Part shown: positions 21,130-32,397 of the stretch, in pieces
Position numbering within the stretch: position 1 is the stretch's first letter
Layout: each line of letters starts with the position of its first letter
Source of the DNA: Sorex araneus
Taxonomy: Eukaryota; Chordata; Mammalia; Eulipotyphla; Soricidae
DNA: 64,000 nt
Direction of reading: 5' to 3'
Assembly (NCBI RefSeq): GCF_027595985.1
Contig: NC_073305.1
Span: forward strand, 176,253,209-176,317,208
Position numbers and translations under genes: made by a program
The notes under the pieces: model-generated
Databases searched by the model: none
Told to the model about the DNA's origin: nothing
Seen by the model: the letters and a program-made list of their open reading frames with translations, nothing else

Positions 21130-21688
21130 CTGATGGCTCCAAGGTGGGAGACAACGTTTTTCACACACTTCCCTCTAAGGAAACCTTTTGGATCATTTTT
21201 AGCGGATTATTCATACCAAGCAACACAAAATACATTATTTAGGACCTGCCTTTGGGGCCGGCTTGGGTGGTGGTGGGAAAATTCAAAGTAATGGTGGTGG
21301 GAAGGTGTCATGGTGGTGGGATTGGTGTGGGAATATTGAATGGAATCAATTATTATAAACTAGCACTGTAGCACAGTCGTCCCGTCTGTTTGCTCGAGCG
21401 GGCACCAGTAACGTCTCCATTGTGAGACTTGTTGTTACTGTTCTTGGCATACCAAATACGCCACGGTTAGCTTGCCGGACTCTGCTGTGTGGGCTGGATA
21501 CTCTCGGTAGCTTGCTGGGCTCTCTGAGAGGGATGGAAGAATCAAACCCGGGTCAGCCATGTGCAAGACAAACGCCTTACCTGCTGTGCTATCACTCCAG
21601 TCCGATTGGTGTGGGAATATTGAATATAATAAATTATTATAAACAACTTCAATTTTTAAATTTTTTTTAAAAAGAATTAAAAAAAAGA
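21130..21688 (+). mobile_element. ORF-less poly(A) retroposon carrying a SINE B
   Basis: Resembles 25220-25360 (GGCTCCAAGGTGGGAGACAA; GGTGGTGGGATTGGTGTGG; A-rich tail). A SINE B copy interrupts it at 21361-21603. Confidence 0.7.
21361..21603 (-). repeat. SINE family B with 41-bp flanking repeats
   Basis: Antisense, TAGCACTGTAGCACAGTCG to GCTATCACTCCAGTCC. Flanks 21320-21360 and 21604-21644 match at 38 of 41 bases. Confidence 0.9.
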
Positions 21689-21799
21689 AAGAATCACCCC
21701 TGGTGGGCTCAGGAGACCATATAGATTTCCAGGCACTGAGCCCGGGTGAGTCCCATGCAAGGCAAGTGTCCCGTCTGCTGCCGTAACTGTCCAATCCCC

Positions 21800-22390
21800 A
21801 CTGCCTGCTGTCCTAAGCCACCCAGGGGCATTTGTAATGGCAGCTCTCAAAATGACCCCCTGGCCCCGCCAACCATCTTTCCTTCAAGCTCTGGGATGCA
21901 GTGACCAGTGAGAGCGGGCAGCCCCTAGTACAGGGGAAGGTGGGAGCAGCGGCTGTGTGAGTCCCTGTGCCGAGGGCCAACACGTCAGGGCCCAGCCTGC
22001 CCCCTCACTGCTGAGGCACCCCCAGAGCGAGCAGAGGCCCCGGCAGGTGGTGTGGGGGACCCTCCATCGCTCTCCCTGACCACAGCCTGCAGGAAGGGCC
22101 CCAGCTCCGAGCCTGAGGCTTGGCTGCAGAGAACGAGTCCAAGATTAATTAGCAAGGCTAATTACCAAGATTAGTTAGCAACTCCTAATTAATTAGCACT
22201 TACAGTGCTGCAGGCTGGCGGCTGCTCCCTGAGGGCACCCATGCCCTTGGGGGAAGACAATCACGCCGGGTGCTCAGGCTCGACCGCTAAACCCCGGGCT
22301 ACGCAGCCCACCACAGCCGAGTTGGACTGAGTACCGTCCACTCGGACCACCCCGAAGCTACTGGGTTTCTTTTTTCTTTCAGAGGAATCA
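21800..22390. other. Apparently single-copy DNA with a TAATTA cluster
   Basis: No repeat recognised. 22141-22200 holds repeated ATTAATTAGCA-type motifs in two imperfect copies. Confidence 0.4.
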
Positions 22391-22394
22391 TCAC

Positions 22395-22526
22395 CGAGGA
22401 GTTGGAGGGCTGCCCCTGGCTCTGTGCTCAGGACTACTCGAGTGTTACTCAAAGGACCCTGCAGCGCCCGGGATGGAACCAGGGTCCGCAAGGCGAGCGA
22501 GCACGTGCAGTACTGCCTCTCCGGCC
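22395..22526 (-). repeat. Old SINE, antisense
   Basis: CCCCTGGCTCTGTGCTCAGG and GGGATGGAACCAGGGTCC; body diverged. Confidence 0.55.
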
Positions 22527-22821
22527 CCACTTGCTGAAGGCGTGCCGCAACGGAGACGCCCTCTCGGTGACTGTGAGGAGCACTGCTCTTCGAGCATTGA
22601 AGTCTCCCCTGGGGAGCCCACTTGCGTGCGATATGGCCTGAGGTGTGGCGCCATGCATGTAGTGGACACCCACTGAATTGCACGAAGTGGACTTCATCTG
22701 AGGAAGTTGGTTGCCAGCCCATCCACCACCACTCCACAAGCAACTGTTCCGTAGTCCGTTGTGGTAACATTTCCCCATTGGAAATCTGTTTCCTGTGTCA
22801 ATCCAGCCTGCGATCAAGTCC

Positions 22822-23250
22822 AAGGTTCCCTCCCTCCATCCCTTCCTCCCTCCCTCCTTCCCTCCCTCCCTTCTTTCCTTCCTTCCTTCCTTCCTTCTCA
22901 TTTTTCCCTTCCTCTCTTCTTACCTTCTTTCTTCCTTTCTTAATTCCTTCCTCCCTCCATCCCTCCCTTCCTTCCTCCTTCCTTCCTTCCTTTCTTTCTT
23001 CTTTCTTCCATTTTCTTTCTCACTCCCTCTCTCCTACCTTTGCCTTCCTCCCTTCCTTCCGCCTTCCTTACTTCTTTCCCCCTCCCTCTTTCCTTCCTTT
23101 GCCCTCCCTACCTCCCTTCTTTCCTTCCTTCTTCCTTCCTTCTTTCCACCCATTCTTTACCCTCCTTTCCTTCCTTCTCTGTCTCCTTTCCCTTCTCCCT
23201 TCCCTCCCTCCCACCCTTCCTCCTTTTCCCACACACTTCCTTTCCCTTGA
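22822..23250. repeat. Long CCTT/CCCT-rich pyrimidine tract
   Basis: About 430 bp almost purely C and T on the plus strand, with only scattered purines. Produces a spurious long open frame rich in Ser, Pro, Leu and Phe. Confidence 0.95.
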
Positions 23251-23253
23251 AGA

Positions 23254-23400
23254 ACAAGGCAGTGCTCAGGGTTTACTTCTGGCTCTGCACTCAGGGGTCG
23301 CGCTTGCCAAGGATCAGGGGACCGTAAGGGTGCTGGAGATTGAACTCAAGTCAGCCCAGTGCAAGGCCCGTGTGCAACCCTCCCTGCTATACAAACCCCC
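23254..23400 (-). repeat. SINE family A, diverged
   Basis: CTTCTGGCTCTGCACTCAGG ... CAGCCCAGTGCAAGGCC. Confidence 0.7.
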
Positions 23401-23815
23401 ACCCCCGTCTCTCCAGGCACATGTTCTGACCCACAATCCCAATTTCTATAAGGGCCCTTTGAAGGGAACCCAACAAAAGAGAACTTTCCTTTTTTCAGGA
23501 CCCAGCGGTCCCTGTGGTCTTGTTCTCAATTCAAGACGACGAAGCAACACCTCTCCACTTCCCCCTTCGTGCCGTCTCCCGGGATGTGAGCCCATGCGCA
23601 GTTCTTTGGGTCTTTAACTTCCCGGGCAAAAGATGCAGGAGCACCCCTGCATTTGAAAAGCACATGAAGCACCTCTCCTACACCTGAAGTGGAGGCAAAC
23701 TTGAAATGAAAGGTAAGCAGCAAAAACTAAATAAATAAATAAATAAATAAAGTTAAGTAGCAACCAAGGTGGATATACGAGCATTAAAGACCGCCCCATT
23801 AACAGGAATAACTAA

Positions 23816-23982
23816 AGGGCCAGAAAGGTAGTACAGTGGGTAGGACACTTGCCTAGCATACGGCTCACCCCAGTTCAATCCCCAGCATCACATATGGCCC
23901 CTGAGCCCACCAGGAGTGATCCCTGAGCACAGAACCAGGAGTAAGCCCCGAGCACTGCTGGGTGTGGACCCAAAACAAAAAA
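23816..23982 (+). repeat. SINE family A
   Basis: Head AGGGCCAGAAAGGTAGTACAG, body GCATCACATATGGCCCCTGA, tail GTGTGGACCCAAAAC. An AAAT microsatellite lies just upstream at about 23729-23752. Confidence 0.85.
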
Positions 23983-24216
23983 AAATTAAAATACTGAGTC
24001 TCTCTTTTAAAATTAAAAAAAAATGGAAAACAAGGGCATCTCCATATTCTAGCATTTAACCACAGGAAGCACAGGCTTCTCTAAAATTTCCCACCAAGGC
24101 AGTTTCTAGCAACCTGAAAGGTAAGACTCCTGGGATTTCGATTTTACTACCTACTATGCATCCTGTGTGACTCAGTCTATCAAGTGAAATGTCAGGCTGA
24201 GACCAGGATTTTTTTT

Positions 24217-24383
24217 TTCCTTTTTGGGTCACACCCGGCGATGCACAGGGGTTACTCCTGGTTCTACACTCAGGAATTACTCCTGGCAGTGCTCAGGGGA
24301 CCATATGGGATGCTGGGATTCGAACCCGGGTCGGCCGCATGCAAGGCAAATGCCCTACCCGCTGTGCTATCGCTCCAGCCCCC
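24217..24383 (-). repeat. SINE family A with target-site duplication
   Basis: Antisense, near consensus. AGACCAGGATTTTTT on both sides (about 24199 and 24386). Confidence 0.9.
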
Positions 24384-24544
24384 AAGACCAGGATTTTTTT
24401 ACAATGAGTGGAAAAAACAGATTAAGTACAGCTTTCAGTTGTCAAAAATAATCCATTTATGAAAAAGTATTTGAGACCTATTGGCCTATTTAAAGTTTCT
24501 CCACCATTAGCCTTTAATAGTTCTGATTAGAATCTTTAAAACCT

Positions 24545-26470
24545 TAAAGAGTTCTGGTCAAGACGGTGGCGTGGCAGCAAGCATCAGAGCCGGGGGAGGG
24601 ACGGCAGCTCTCAGCGCTCTGGACAGCCCATGGTCAGGGGTCAGAAGATTTCCACGTGAGTAACCTTGGGCGCCACTGGATATTCTGTCTCAGGGGAAAC
24701 GCCATTAAACGAAACTCGCCATAGAACGTCCTGACCCCACGACAGCCTGTCTTCACCAGGGCAGCTTGGAGGGGGGCAAGTTGAGTTTCCCTCCCCACCC
24801 CAGCAGAACTGGGTAGCCAAAAACCTCCAGAATCCAGCAGCACAGTAACGCTCAAGGCCACTCTCCACAGGCTCGGACGACCCTCACCATGAGGGAACCT
24901 GCAGAAAACCCAGGTATGCGGGACCCACGCTGAGATCTCCAAACTCACATGGAACAGAACTGGGCCTCCTCCCCCCAGCTCCCCAGTTTTCCAGTAGCTT
25001 GGCAGTCATACCCACAAACTGCCCCTGGTGCCATATAATCTCATTGCCGGCCAAGATCCTGAGATTATGAAATAAAGCTCCTGGAAGAGAGTGCCATAGA
25101 ATGTCCTGGAGCATGTAGCCATATTTGTGGCCACACAGCCTCTTATACGCTAGCCCACTGATATACCAAAAGTAGCACAGATTTGTTTGGGTTTAACATA
25201 CATGCTTGTAATCTCTTATACAAGGGCTTTAATGGCTCCAGGATGCAATACAACAGTCTTCACACACTTTCTTCTTATGGTGATGGGAAGGTGCACGGTG
25301 GTAGGATTGGTGTTTGAATATTATCTGTAATGAACTCTTGTAAAAATAAAATAAATTAAAAAAAATGAAACTGGCCAGTCACCCACCTTGGGATGCGCGG
25401 CACCAGCAAGTAGACCAGACCAGCCTGTGCGTCAGCAGCAGCTATGGAGGAAAACCTCCCTAAGCACCAACAGTCTGGAGCACCAGGATGGGGGTGTGTG
25501 CCTCCTGGCCAGGCTTTGCTGCCCGGTGGCTGTGGCCCATCCGGAGCGCCTGAACCACAACAGCTCTCAGCCTGGGGCTGGGCCTGGTCCCCATGGGGGC
25601 CACTGTGGTCATCACCATCCACATCACCACCCATCGCCAGCCTGATGGTGCCTGGGGCTTCCTGATACCTCAAAATCACCGCTCTGCCTCTGGCCCCGCT
25701 CCAATAACTCAGGACCAAGTTTTCGGAGAAATTAAACCACCAAGAGTTAGGTATGTGGGAACCATGCCCACAATCCCCCTCTGGCTCAGCTATACAAGCT
25801 CATTTATGGGCCTTGCTTCAGAGACCCATAAATAAATCTCAAAAGAGATCAAAAGCCGCAGATTATCTCAGACCCGCACAAGGCTGAACAACCCGTGGCA
25901 GATCAGAGGACAGCGGGTTTGCCCAGTGACCACCCAGAGCCCCCGGCAGCCGCTTGCTCCCACAATCCAAGATTGTAGCCATGCCCACTGGCAGACTCCG
26001 TCTCAGGGTAGACCTCACCGGTATTAATCTGCTGAAAATTCAGGTAGGCGGGTTTTGTGACTAGAATCTCCAGGCTTTCTTGGGGTCAGGATGGGCTACC
26101 TCACCCCACCTCCCTGTACTTCCCAAGGCCTCGGCAGTCATGTCCACACCCCAAAGCTGCCATCCAGTTAATAAAAAGCTACTCCAGTTGTATCTTTCCA
26201 ATAAAAATTCTGAACACCCTGAACAAACACAATGACTTCTTAGTACCTGTATTGCAAACCATAATGCACAAAAGGAGAGAGAAGGAAGAAAGGTGCCTGC
26301 CATAGAGGCAGGCGGGGGGAGGGGGCTCGGGGGGTGATGGGTGGGAAACAAAACACTGGTGGTGGGAAATGTGAAGGGAGGGTGTTGGAACATGGTGTGT
26401 TTGAAATCCAATCATGAATAGCTTCCTAATGGTCTATCTCACAGTGATTATACTTAAAAAATAATTAAAA
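24545..26470 (+). mobile_element. Two tandem ORF-less L1-5'UTR-like retroposons ending in L1 3'UTR
   Basis: 24545 opens CTGGTCAAGACGGTGGCG, like an L1 5'UTR. 24890-25070 and 26035-26165 are related copies (ATCTCCA..., GGCAGTCATNCCCACA). 25220-25365 ends in an A-rich tail. 26240-26470 is L1 3'UTR (CTTAGTACCTGTATTGCAAA; CACTGGTGGTGGGAAATGTG). No ORF1 or ORF2 sequence seen between. Exact borders unresolved. Confidence 0.5.
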
Positions 26471-26691
26471 TAAAGTCTTTAAAACCTCAACTGGTGGGAG
26501 GATCCACCTAAAGTTATAATGAATGAGTAAAGAAATTTAGTCTCAAAATAGCATTTTTTTCCTTTTAATAAAAATTATACTCTATTTTTTCTCTTATTTG
26601 GGTTTTAGCCAAAAATGGGTAGTAGGTGTTACTGGAAGCTGGTTTCTGTTTTGTTGTTTTTTTTATTAGGAAGTTTCATGTTTACTCATGT

Positions 26692-26840
26692 CTTGGTTTT
26701 GGCCACATCCAGCAGTTCTCAGGGCTGACTCCTGGCTCTGTGCTCAGGGGTGATCCTGACAGAGCTGGGGAGACCTCCTGGGATACAAGAGATGGAACAC
26801 GGGTCGGGCACATGTCGGGCATATCTCTCTAGGTCCCTGG
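26692..26840 (-). repeat. SINE family A, diverged
   Basis: TTGGCCACATCCAGCAGTTC ... CTCTCTAGGTCCC. Confidence 0.7.
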
Positions 26841-27054
26841 CGCTGGTTTTTAGAGTTCACCTAAAACCTAGAGAAGCATATGCATGAAAGATGAAAAAAC
26901 AGTCACTTCACCCTGGGATCTTGAATTTTCAGTTTCAGATCCTTAATGGACACTGTGAAGAGAGGCCATGGTCATTAGTTACTACTTTCTCAGTAATACA
27001 ACCCAGTGTTTACACACACATACGCACGCACTCACTCACATGTGCAATCTTTGT

Positions 27055-27330
27055 TGTTTTTAAGTTTTGAGTCATGGTGAGATATACCAACACCCGTCCC
27101 TTCACCAGTACACATTTCCTGCCACCAATGTCTGCAGTTTCTCTCCTGCCCCCCCCTCAAAATTGCCTCTATAGCAGGCAGTTTTCTCCCTCTCTCCTCC
27201 TCCAGTCCCCCTCACACCACCACTACCGTTTCCCTTTTAGACACTGCTGTTTATAATATGTGTTACTGAAAGGGACATCCCTTTACTTCCTTTCAGCACT
27301 CAGTTCTTGTTCAGAGTGATCATTTCCAAC
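27055..27330 (-). mobile_element. L1 3'UTR fragment, antisense
   Basis: AGTCATGGTGAGATATACCA, GCCACCAATGTCTGCAGTTT and CTCTATAGCAGGCAGTTTTC correspond to the L1 3' end at 19470-20015. Confidence 0.7.
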
Positions 27331-27547
27331 CATCATACACATATCTTTGTTGAAACTGTGGCCCTAGTGCTACATGTGTACCCGATAACTCAAATAACCA
27401 TATTTTGCAATTAGGGATAGTATTCTAAGTACATACTTGTCATTCAGAAGGCCCAAGTTCCACCATCAGCACCACGTGGTCCTCCAAGCACCACTCAGTA
27501 TAGGTCCCACCCCAAACACCATGAAATACAGTGCAGAAGGGTAGTTT

Positions 27548-27721
27548 TCTTTTTTTTTTTTTTTTTGTTTTTGGCTTTTTGGGTCACACTCAGTGATGCT
27601 CAGGGTGTCCTGAGCTCTGCACTCAGGAATCACTCCTGGCAGTACTCAGGGGACCCTATGGGATGCCAGGGATCAAACCGACATTGGCTGTGCCCTACCC
27701 ACTGTGCTCTCTCTAATCCCT
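27548..27721 (-). repeat. SINE family A
   Basis: Antisense: long T-run, GGCTTTTTGGGTCACACTCA, CTACCCACTGTGCTCTC. Confidence 0.85.
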
Positions 27722-28325
27722 ATTCTAACATTTTTGAGGAATCGTCATTGAGGCTAAGCAGAAAAATTCCCATCCACAGTGAAGGAGTTCCTCTTGCGCC
27801 ATCCCCGCCAACACTGGCTGCTTCCGGCCTTTCATATATGCCAAAACAATCTCACTGTTGTTTTGATATGCAGATCCCTTGGAAGTAACAGTGAGCACTT
27901 TTTCACTTGCCTGCTGGCAAGTGTCTATTCATCTCTTAAATTGTTTGTTGTTGAACTTTGTTCAGTGTTTTATAAATCCTGGAAATAAGGGGGCTGGAGG
28001 GATAGCACAGCGGGTAGGGCATTTGCCTTGCATGCGGCCGACCCGGGCTCGATTCCCAGTATCCCATATGGTCCTCTGAGCACCGCCAGGGGTAATTCCT
28101 GAGTGCAGAGCCAGAAGTAACCCCTGTGCATGTCAGGTGTGATGCCCCCCCCAAAAAAAAAGCAAAAAAAAAAAAATCCTGGAAATTAGCCCTTTATGGT
28201 GTATGTATGGTGTGCAAGTATTCTCCCATTATATCAGATGTTTTTATTGTAGTTGGTTTCTTTTGCCACACAAAAACTTTTAAATGTGTAGTCCCATTTA
28301 TTTTAATTTTGTTAAGCATGTACTG
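27722..28325 (-). mobile_element. L1 ORF2 3' fragment, antisense, with a SINE inside
   Basis: 27722-27988 and 28166-28325 read as antisense late ORF2 (GGAGTTCCTCTTGCGCCATC; AGTATTCTCCCATTATATCA; TTTCTTTTGCCACACAAAAA). Non-coding. Confidence 0.75.
27990..28165 (+). repeat. SINE family A with target-site duplication
   Basis: Near consensus. AATCCTGGAAATAAG before and AATCCTGGAAATTAG after. Confidence 0.92.
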
Positions 28326-28329
28326 GGCA

Positions 28330-29585
28330 AAGAAAACAAAATTAACTCACATTTACTGGTACTATTGTCCACATAAAAGGGAAAACCTGCAAATTTGCTG
28401 CATTTAAGAATGGCAATCAAAATCATAGGAAAAAAATTTTATTTACAAAGATATATGACAAAACATAAAGGAAATGGGAACTAGAAACAAATCTAGCACA
28501 AGATATTCAAAAGCTTCACAAGGAAAATTCTAAGGGGTTAAAAGAACTAAACAGACAGGTTATCTCTAAGAAGAGAAAGATTCAATAGATGAAGTTGTTG
28601 GTTACCACAAAGCTACCTATTTGAACACAAATGCAACTCAAGTCTGAACAGAATTCTTCAAAACCTGACAAGGTTTTGATTCCAAAATGGCACAGAACAA
28701 ATTGCCAAATCATTCTTAGTGAAGAACTTGGGGTATGTAAAGTGCCAGGGGAGGGAGAGGCACTTGCTTAAATCAAGACTTTCTATCAAACCACAGAAAT
28801 GTGGATATTTGGTATTGGCACTAAGAGAAACAATATACTAACACAATACTAAGCCCATGAAACTAAACCTGCACATACACAGAATTTTACACACAGAAGT
28901 GGAGCTGTAGGTCAGCAAGAAATATGTCACTCATCCATGGGCTCTGGTTCTACACATTATCTGAAAAAAAAAAAGTTAATTTGCATACCTGCAGCATACC
29001 ATATATACAACACACGTAACGATTCAATATGGAGTGGAGATTTAAGTGGTTTTTTTAAAAAAAAAAACAACTTTATAATAACTTTGAGAATATAGAATCT
29101 TTTAAGAATTTCTTGAACAAAATATAAAAAGGTGAATACACAGTAAAAGACTGAGTTAATTCGACATTAAACTTAAAAAAAAATTCTGCCTGAAATACAT
29201 AACCTATTCTATTTGGGGGTGGGGCGGACCTCCAAAGCAGGGCTTGAGAAGTCTGGGAGCCCCCACCGACAATTCTCAGCCCACCAACTAGGGAGGCACA
29301 CGACCTAATTCTACCCAGACACCTACGCCTTACTTCCAGCTTACAGGAAACAGAAAGGCTAAAAGACAACGTGAAGATCCTACAATTCTAGAGAGTGGAA
29401 CACTCTACAGAGCAACTGGTGTGAGCTCATCAAAAAGTCAGTGTAAATTTAAAAAAAAAAAAAAGAGAGAGAGAGAGAGGGAAGGAAAAAAAAGGAATAA
29501 CTGGAAACCTTTCCTGGCTGAGAATAAAATTAAAAAGAAAACACAAATGAGTGAAACTTGACTGAATCTAGGTTTGAAAAAACAA
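28330..29585. other. AT-rich DNA without recognised repeat
   Basis: Contains a minus-strand AATAAA near 28440 (in TTTGTAAATAAAATTTT) that could end a very long PPIL4 3'UTR or a retrocopy. No coding motif recognised. A GA run at 29464-29480. Confidence 0.35.
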
Positions 29586-29589
29586 CCCA

Positions 29590-29694
29590 GGGGCTGGATC
29601 GGTAGTACAGCAGGTAGGGCATCCCATACGGTTCCCCAAGCCCCGCCAGGAGTATCCCCTGAACACCGCCAGGTATGGCTCAAAAACCAACCAA
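29590..29694 (+). repeat. SINE family A, internal deletion
   Basis: Head GGGGCTGGATCGGTAGTACAG jumps from GGTAGGGC to ATCCCATACGG, skipping the tRNA-like B-box region. Confidence 0.8.
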
Positions 29695-29896
29695 ATAAAA
29701 AAATGACATAAATGACACATAAATGACAGCACATAAAATGACATTTTGGGGACCACTGGGAAATCATTACACAGATTACATAATTATACAGGATTATTAT
29801 TTTCTTAAGTGTGATACTAGTATTGTGGTTTATACAGAGTACTTGCTTCTTTTAGGAAATGTAGTGAAATACTGAAAGGTATGAAACGTCATGGTG

Positions 29897-30300
29897 GTTT
29901 TTTCCCTTTGGGGTGGGGCTGGGGGTCAGCCCACACCCTGCCGTACTTGGGAGAGACCCCTGCCTATGCTAGGGGAACATACACAGTGCCACTGCATTTA
30001 CCTCCTATGCTCTCTCTGGGCCCACTGTTTTTCACATAGTTTGACTCCACTGTTCAGTCTGGACGGAATGGACCAAGAGGTTCATTGTGCTTTTCTGTAA
30101 ACTAAGTGTTTCATATTGAAGAGATCTGGGTGCTGGGGAGATCGCTCAAAGGGCTGAGCACATGTTTCGCATGCCAGAGACTGGGGGTTCGGTCCTATAC
30201 CAAGGGCACCCACAGTTCCTCTGGGTCTTCCTTCCACTGGCTAGCAGTCAGAGCACATGTGTGAGGAGAGGGTGGGGAAGGACCACCAGGAAAATGCAGA
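29897..30300. repeat. Two old SINEs in opposite orientation
   Basis: 29897-30022 antisense (ends CTATGCTCTCTCTGGGCCC) and 30128-30235 sense (GGGTGCTGGGGAGATCGCTC). Both strongly diverged. Confidence 0.5.
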
Positions 30301-30439
30301 ACTCAGGGGCCCACATCCACTTCAGAATCTGTTTGCTCCCAATAGCCGGAGTGGAGAATCCTGCAACAAAGCAGGCATGGTGAAGATTGCTCTAAAGGCT
30401 ACTGAGAGAGGCTAAGCGAGGCCTGGAGTTTTTCCTGTC

Positions 30440-31330
30440 CTACCTCATTAAACGTCAAAGAAAGCTTTTATATAAGGAACAAGCTACCTTCAGTTCAAAT
30501 CACAATATCTGAAGATACACAAAAAACTCCAGCACCCAACAGCATAAAATCCAAAAACCACAAAGCACATAAATCACAACCTCATAAGGGGGGAATGAAC
30601 TAACAGCAATGGATGAGGACTGATTCCAGCAATAGCACGTCCAAGTACAATAAAGTAATTATAAATATATACTAATATTCCTAACCTCAAGAAAAGATGA
30701 GACATAAACAAACAACAAAAGGCATTAAAAAAAAAAACACCTTCAATCTCTGAAAATTCAAACTATTGAATGCATATAGCAGCAGGGGGTTGGGGGTGGG
30801 GGAGGACCCAGATGAGAGCAAAAGAAGAGGAGATCTTTTAGTAGAAAAGATTTATGAACTTACTATCAATATAGAACACAGAGAGGAAAAGCATCAAGCA
30901 GAAGAGAGTCAGAGCGTGCTCTGTAATAGCTTCGAGTGGTGGAACAAACAAGTAACTAATTCGAGTTCCCGAGAAAAGGAGGGGGGGGAGTAAAGAACAA
31001 AATTCTAAATCTGATGAAGACTACAAACCCACAAGTCCAGCAGAACAGGGGAGAAAAAAATACAAGCAAGCACATCACAAAAATTGCTAAATACCAGCGG
31101 TAGGAAAAAAGTAATCTTAAAAGTAATCTTAAAATCTTAAAAAAGGTAACAGTAGTCTTCTTGCTGGAAATCAGTAAGATACCACTGACTTGCCAAAAGA
31201 TCAGCAAAATCAAAGTCTAACATGAAAGCGTTGAAAGAGGGTGTGAAGTAAAGGTAACTAACTCAGTGCCACGAGGGGTATAAAATGACACAGCCACAGT
31301 ACAATAGAAGCTGGCATCATCTTGTAAAGA
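30440..31330. other. A-rich DNA, probably old LINE
   Basis: Plus strand is strongly A-rich with no intact frame. It leads directly into an L1 fragment, so older L1 origin is likely but not shown. Confidence 0.3.
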
Positions 31331-31600
31331 TGAAATATCCAAACCTTATGACAAGCAGTACCACTCAGCACAGCATTGTTTGCAATAGCAAAAACAAAAA
31401 TAAACAAACCCCAAATGTCCATCAACAGAAGAATGGATAAATTGTGGTCTATTCATGTAATACTATACAGCAATTAAAAAAATGACTCAAAAACACTAAG
31501 CCGAATGAAGCAGGTCACAGAGGTGAACATATAATATACCATTTATATAAAATTCAAAAACACAGGAAACTTAACATTTCACTTAGGGACAGATACATAC
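31330..31600 (+). mobile_element. L1 ORF2 3' fragment
   Basis: TTGCAATAGCAAAAACAAAA, CCAAATGTCCATCAACAGAA and AATACTATACAGCAATTAAA are diagnostic of late L1 ORF2. Non-coding. Confidence 0.75.
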
Positions 31601-31746
31601 GTTGCAAAACTACAGTAACAAGAAAACAACACAAACATCAAAATAATTATTTGAAAAAAATTATTTAAAGAGAAGGTACATGGGACTTAGAAAGTGAAGG
31701 TGATATTCTATTTCTTAAACTGGCTGAACACAGAGATATATACATA

Positions 31747-32139
31747 TTTATTTATACTTTTTGTCTGCTACTGTTCTGGGAGTCAAACAGGGGGCTTGGG
31801 GGGAGTGTCACAGTAGGACACGTGGTGCGGAGTTCAAATCCAGGGTCCTGCACATGCCCAGCCTCTTATTTTTCTTTATGCGTTCGACACGCTTGTGCAT
31901 TTTCATAGTTACACAATAGTTCCTTTTAAAAAAGTGAAAAAATGCGAAAGACTTGGAAAAATGGAGACTATTACATCTAACAAGAAGACTGTAGAAAATG
32001 TATACAAAGGAAATGTTCCACTGCTCCGCGCCTCAAGCCCACTACAAATCAGTATCAGTCTCCAGGGCCAGGCCCCAGGGTGGACGGCCAGAGGCAGTGG
32101 AGCCCCGGGCCCCCGTGAGCACTCCTGTCCAGCAGCTGC
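31747..32139 (-). other. PPIL4: Probable PPIL4 3'UTR with candidate poly(A) signal
   Basis: AATAAA on the minus strand at 31747-31752, about 390 nt past the stop, is followed by TG-rich sequence (TATGTATATATCTCTGTGTT), as expected for cleavage. An antisense SINE remnant at about 31785-31860 would be inside this 3'UTR. A second AATAAA near 28440 would give a far longer UTR. Choice is inferred; RNA data needed. Confidence 0.45.
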
Positions 32140-32397
32140 TCATCTGTACTTGGACTTGTCTTTATCTTTGGATTTCTTGGGACTCCTGCTCCGGTCTCTC
32201 TTTTTGCTCCTTTCCCTCTCGTAGGCATCAGCTTGGTGCTTGGACTTGTGACTGTGACTGAAGTGGCCGTCCCTTTCTCGGGACCGGCTCCGGCTCCGGC
32301 TCCGGTGCTGCGGCCGGTCTCTCTTCTCGCTCTTCTGCTTCTCCCAGCAGCTTTCTTCTTCTTCATAGTGGCCAAACCCCATCTCCCTGTAGATGTC
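32140..32397 (-). CDS. PPIL4: PPIL4 coding exon 13 (last coding exon)
   Basis: 258 nt including TGA, residues 410-494 ([20 protein letters not shown] ... [11 protein letters not shown]). The RS run [10 protein letters not shown] appears one Arg-Ser pair longer than the human form I remember, which would explain 494 rather than 492 residues. Acceptor CTTTGGCAG. Confidence 0.95.
   Translation of the reverse strand, partial: DIYREMGFGHYEEEESCWEKQKSEKRDRPQHRSRSRSRSRERDGHFSHSHKSKHQADAYERERSKKRDRSRSPKKSKDKDKSKYR

Larger units (their letters stand above)
21001..21797 (-). repeat. SINE family A split by a later retroposon
   Basis: Antisense SINE pieces 21001-21129 and 21704-21797 are separated by an insertion at 21130-21688. 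The 15-bp AAGAATCACCCCTGG occurs at both edges (21115-21129 and 21689-21703). Confidence 0.8.

Noticed and set aside
22622-23617. 331-codon plus-strand open frame
   Set aside because: It is created by the pyrimidine tract (Ser/Pro/Leu/Phe repeats) and runs into an antisense SINE.
28440-28446. Distal poly(A) signal of PPIL4
   Set aside because: AATAAA is present on the gene strand, but a 3.7-kb UTR crossing SINE and L1 sequence is less likely than use of the site at 31747; not excluded.
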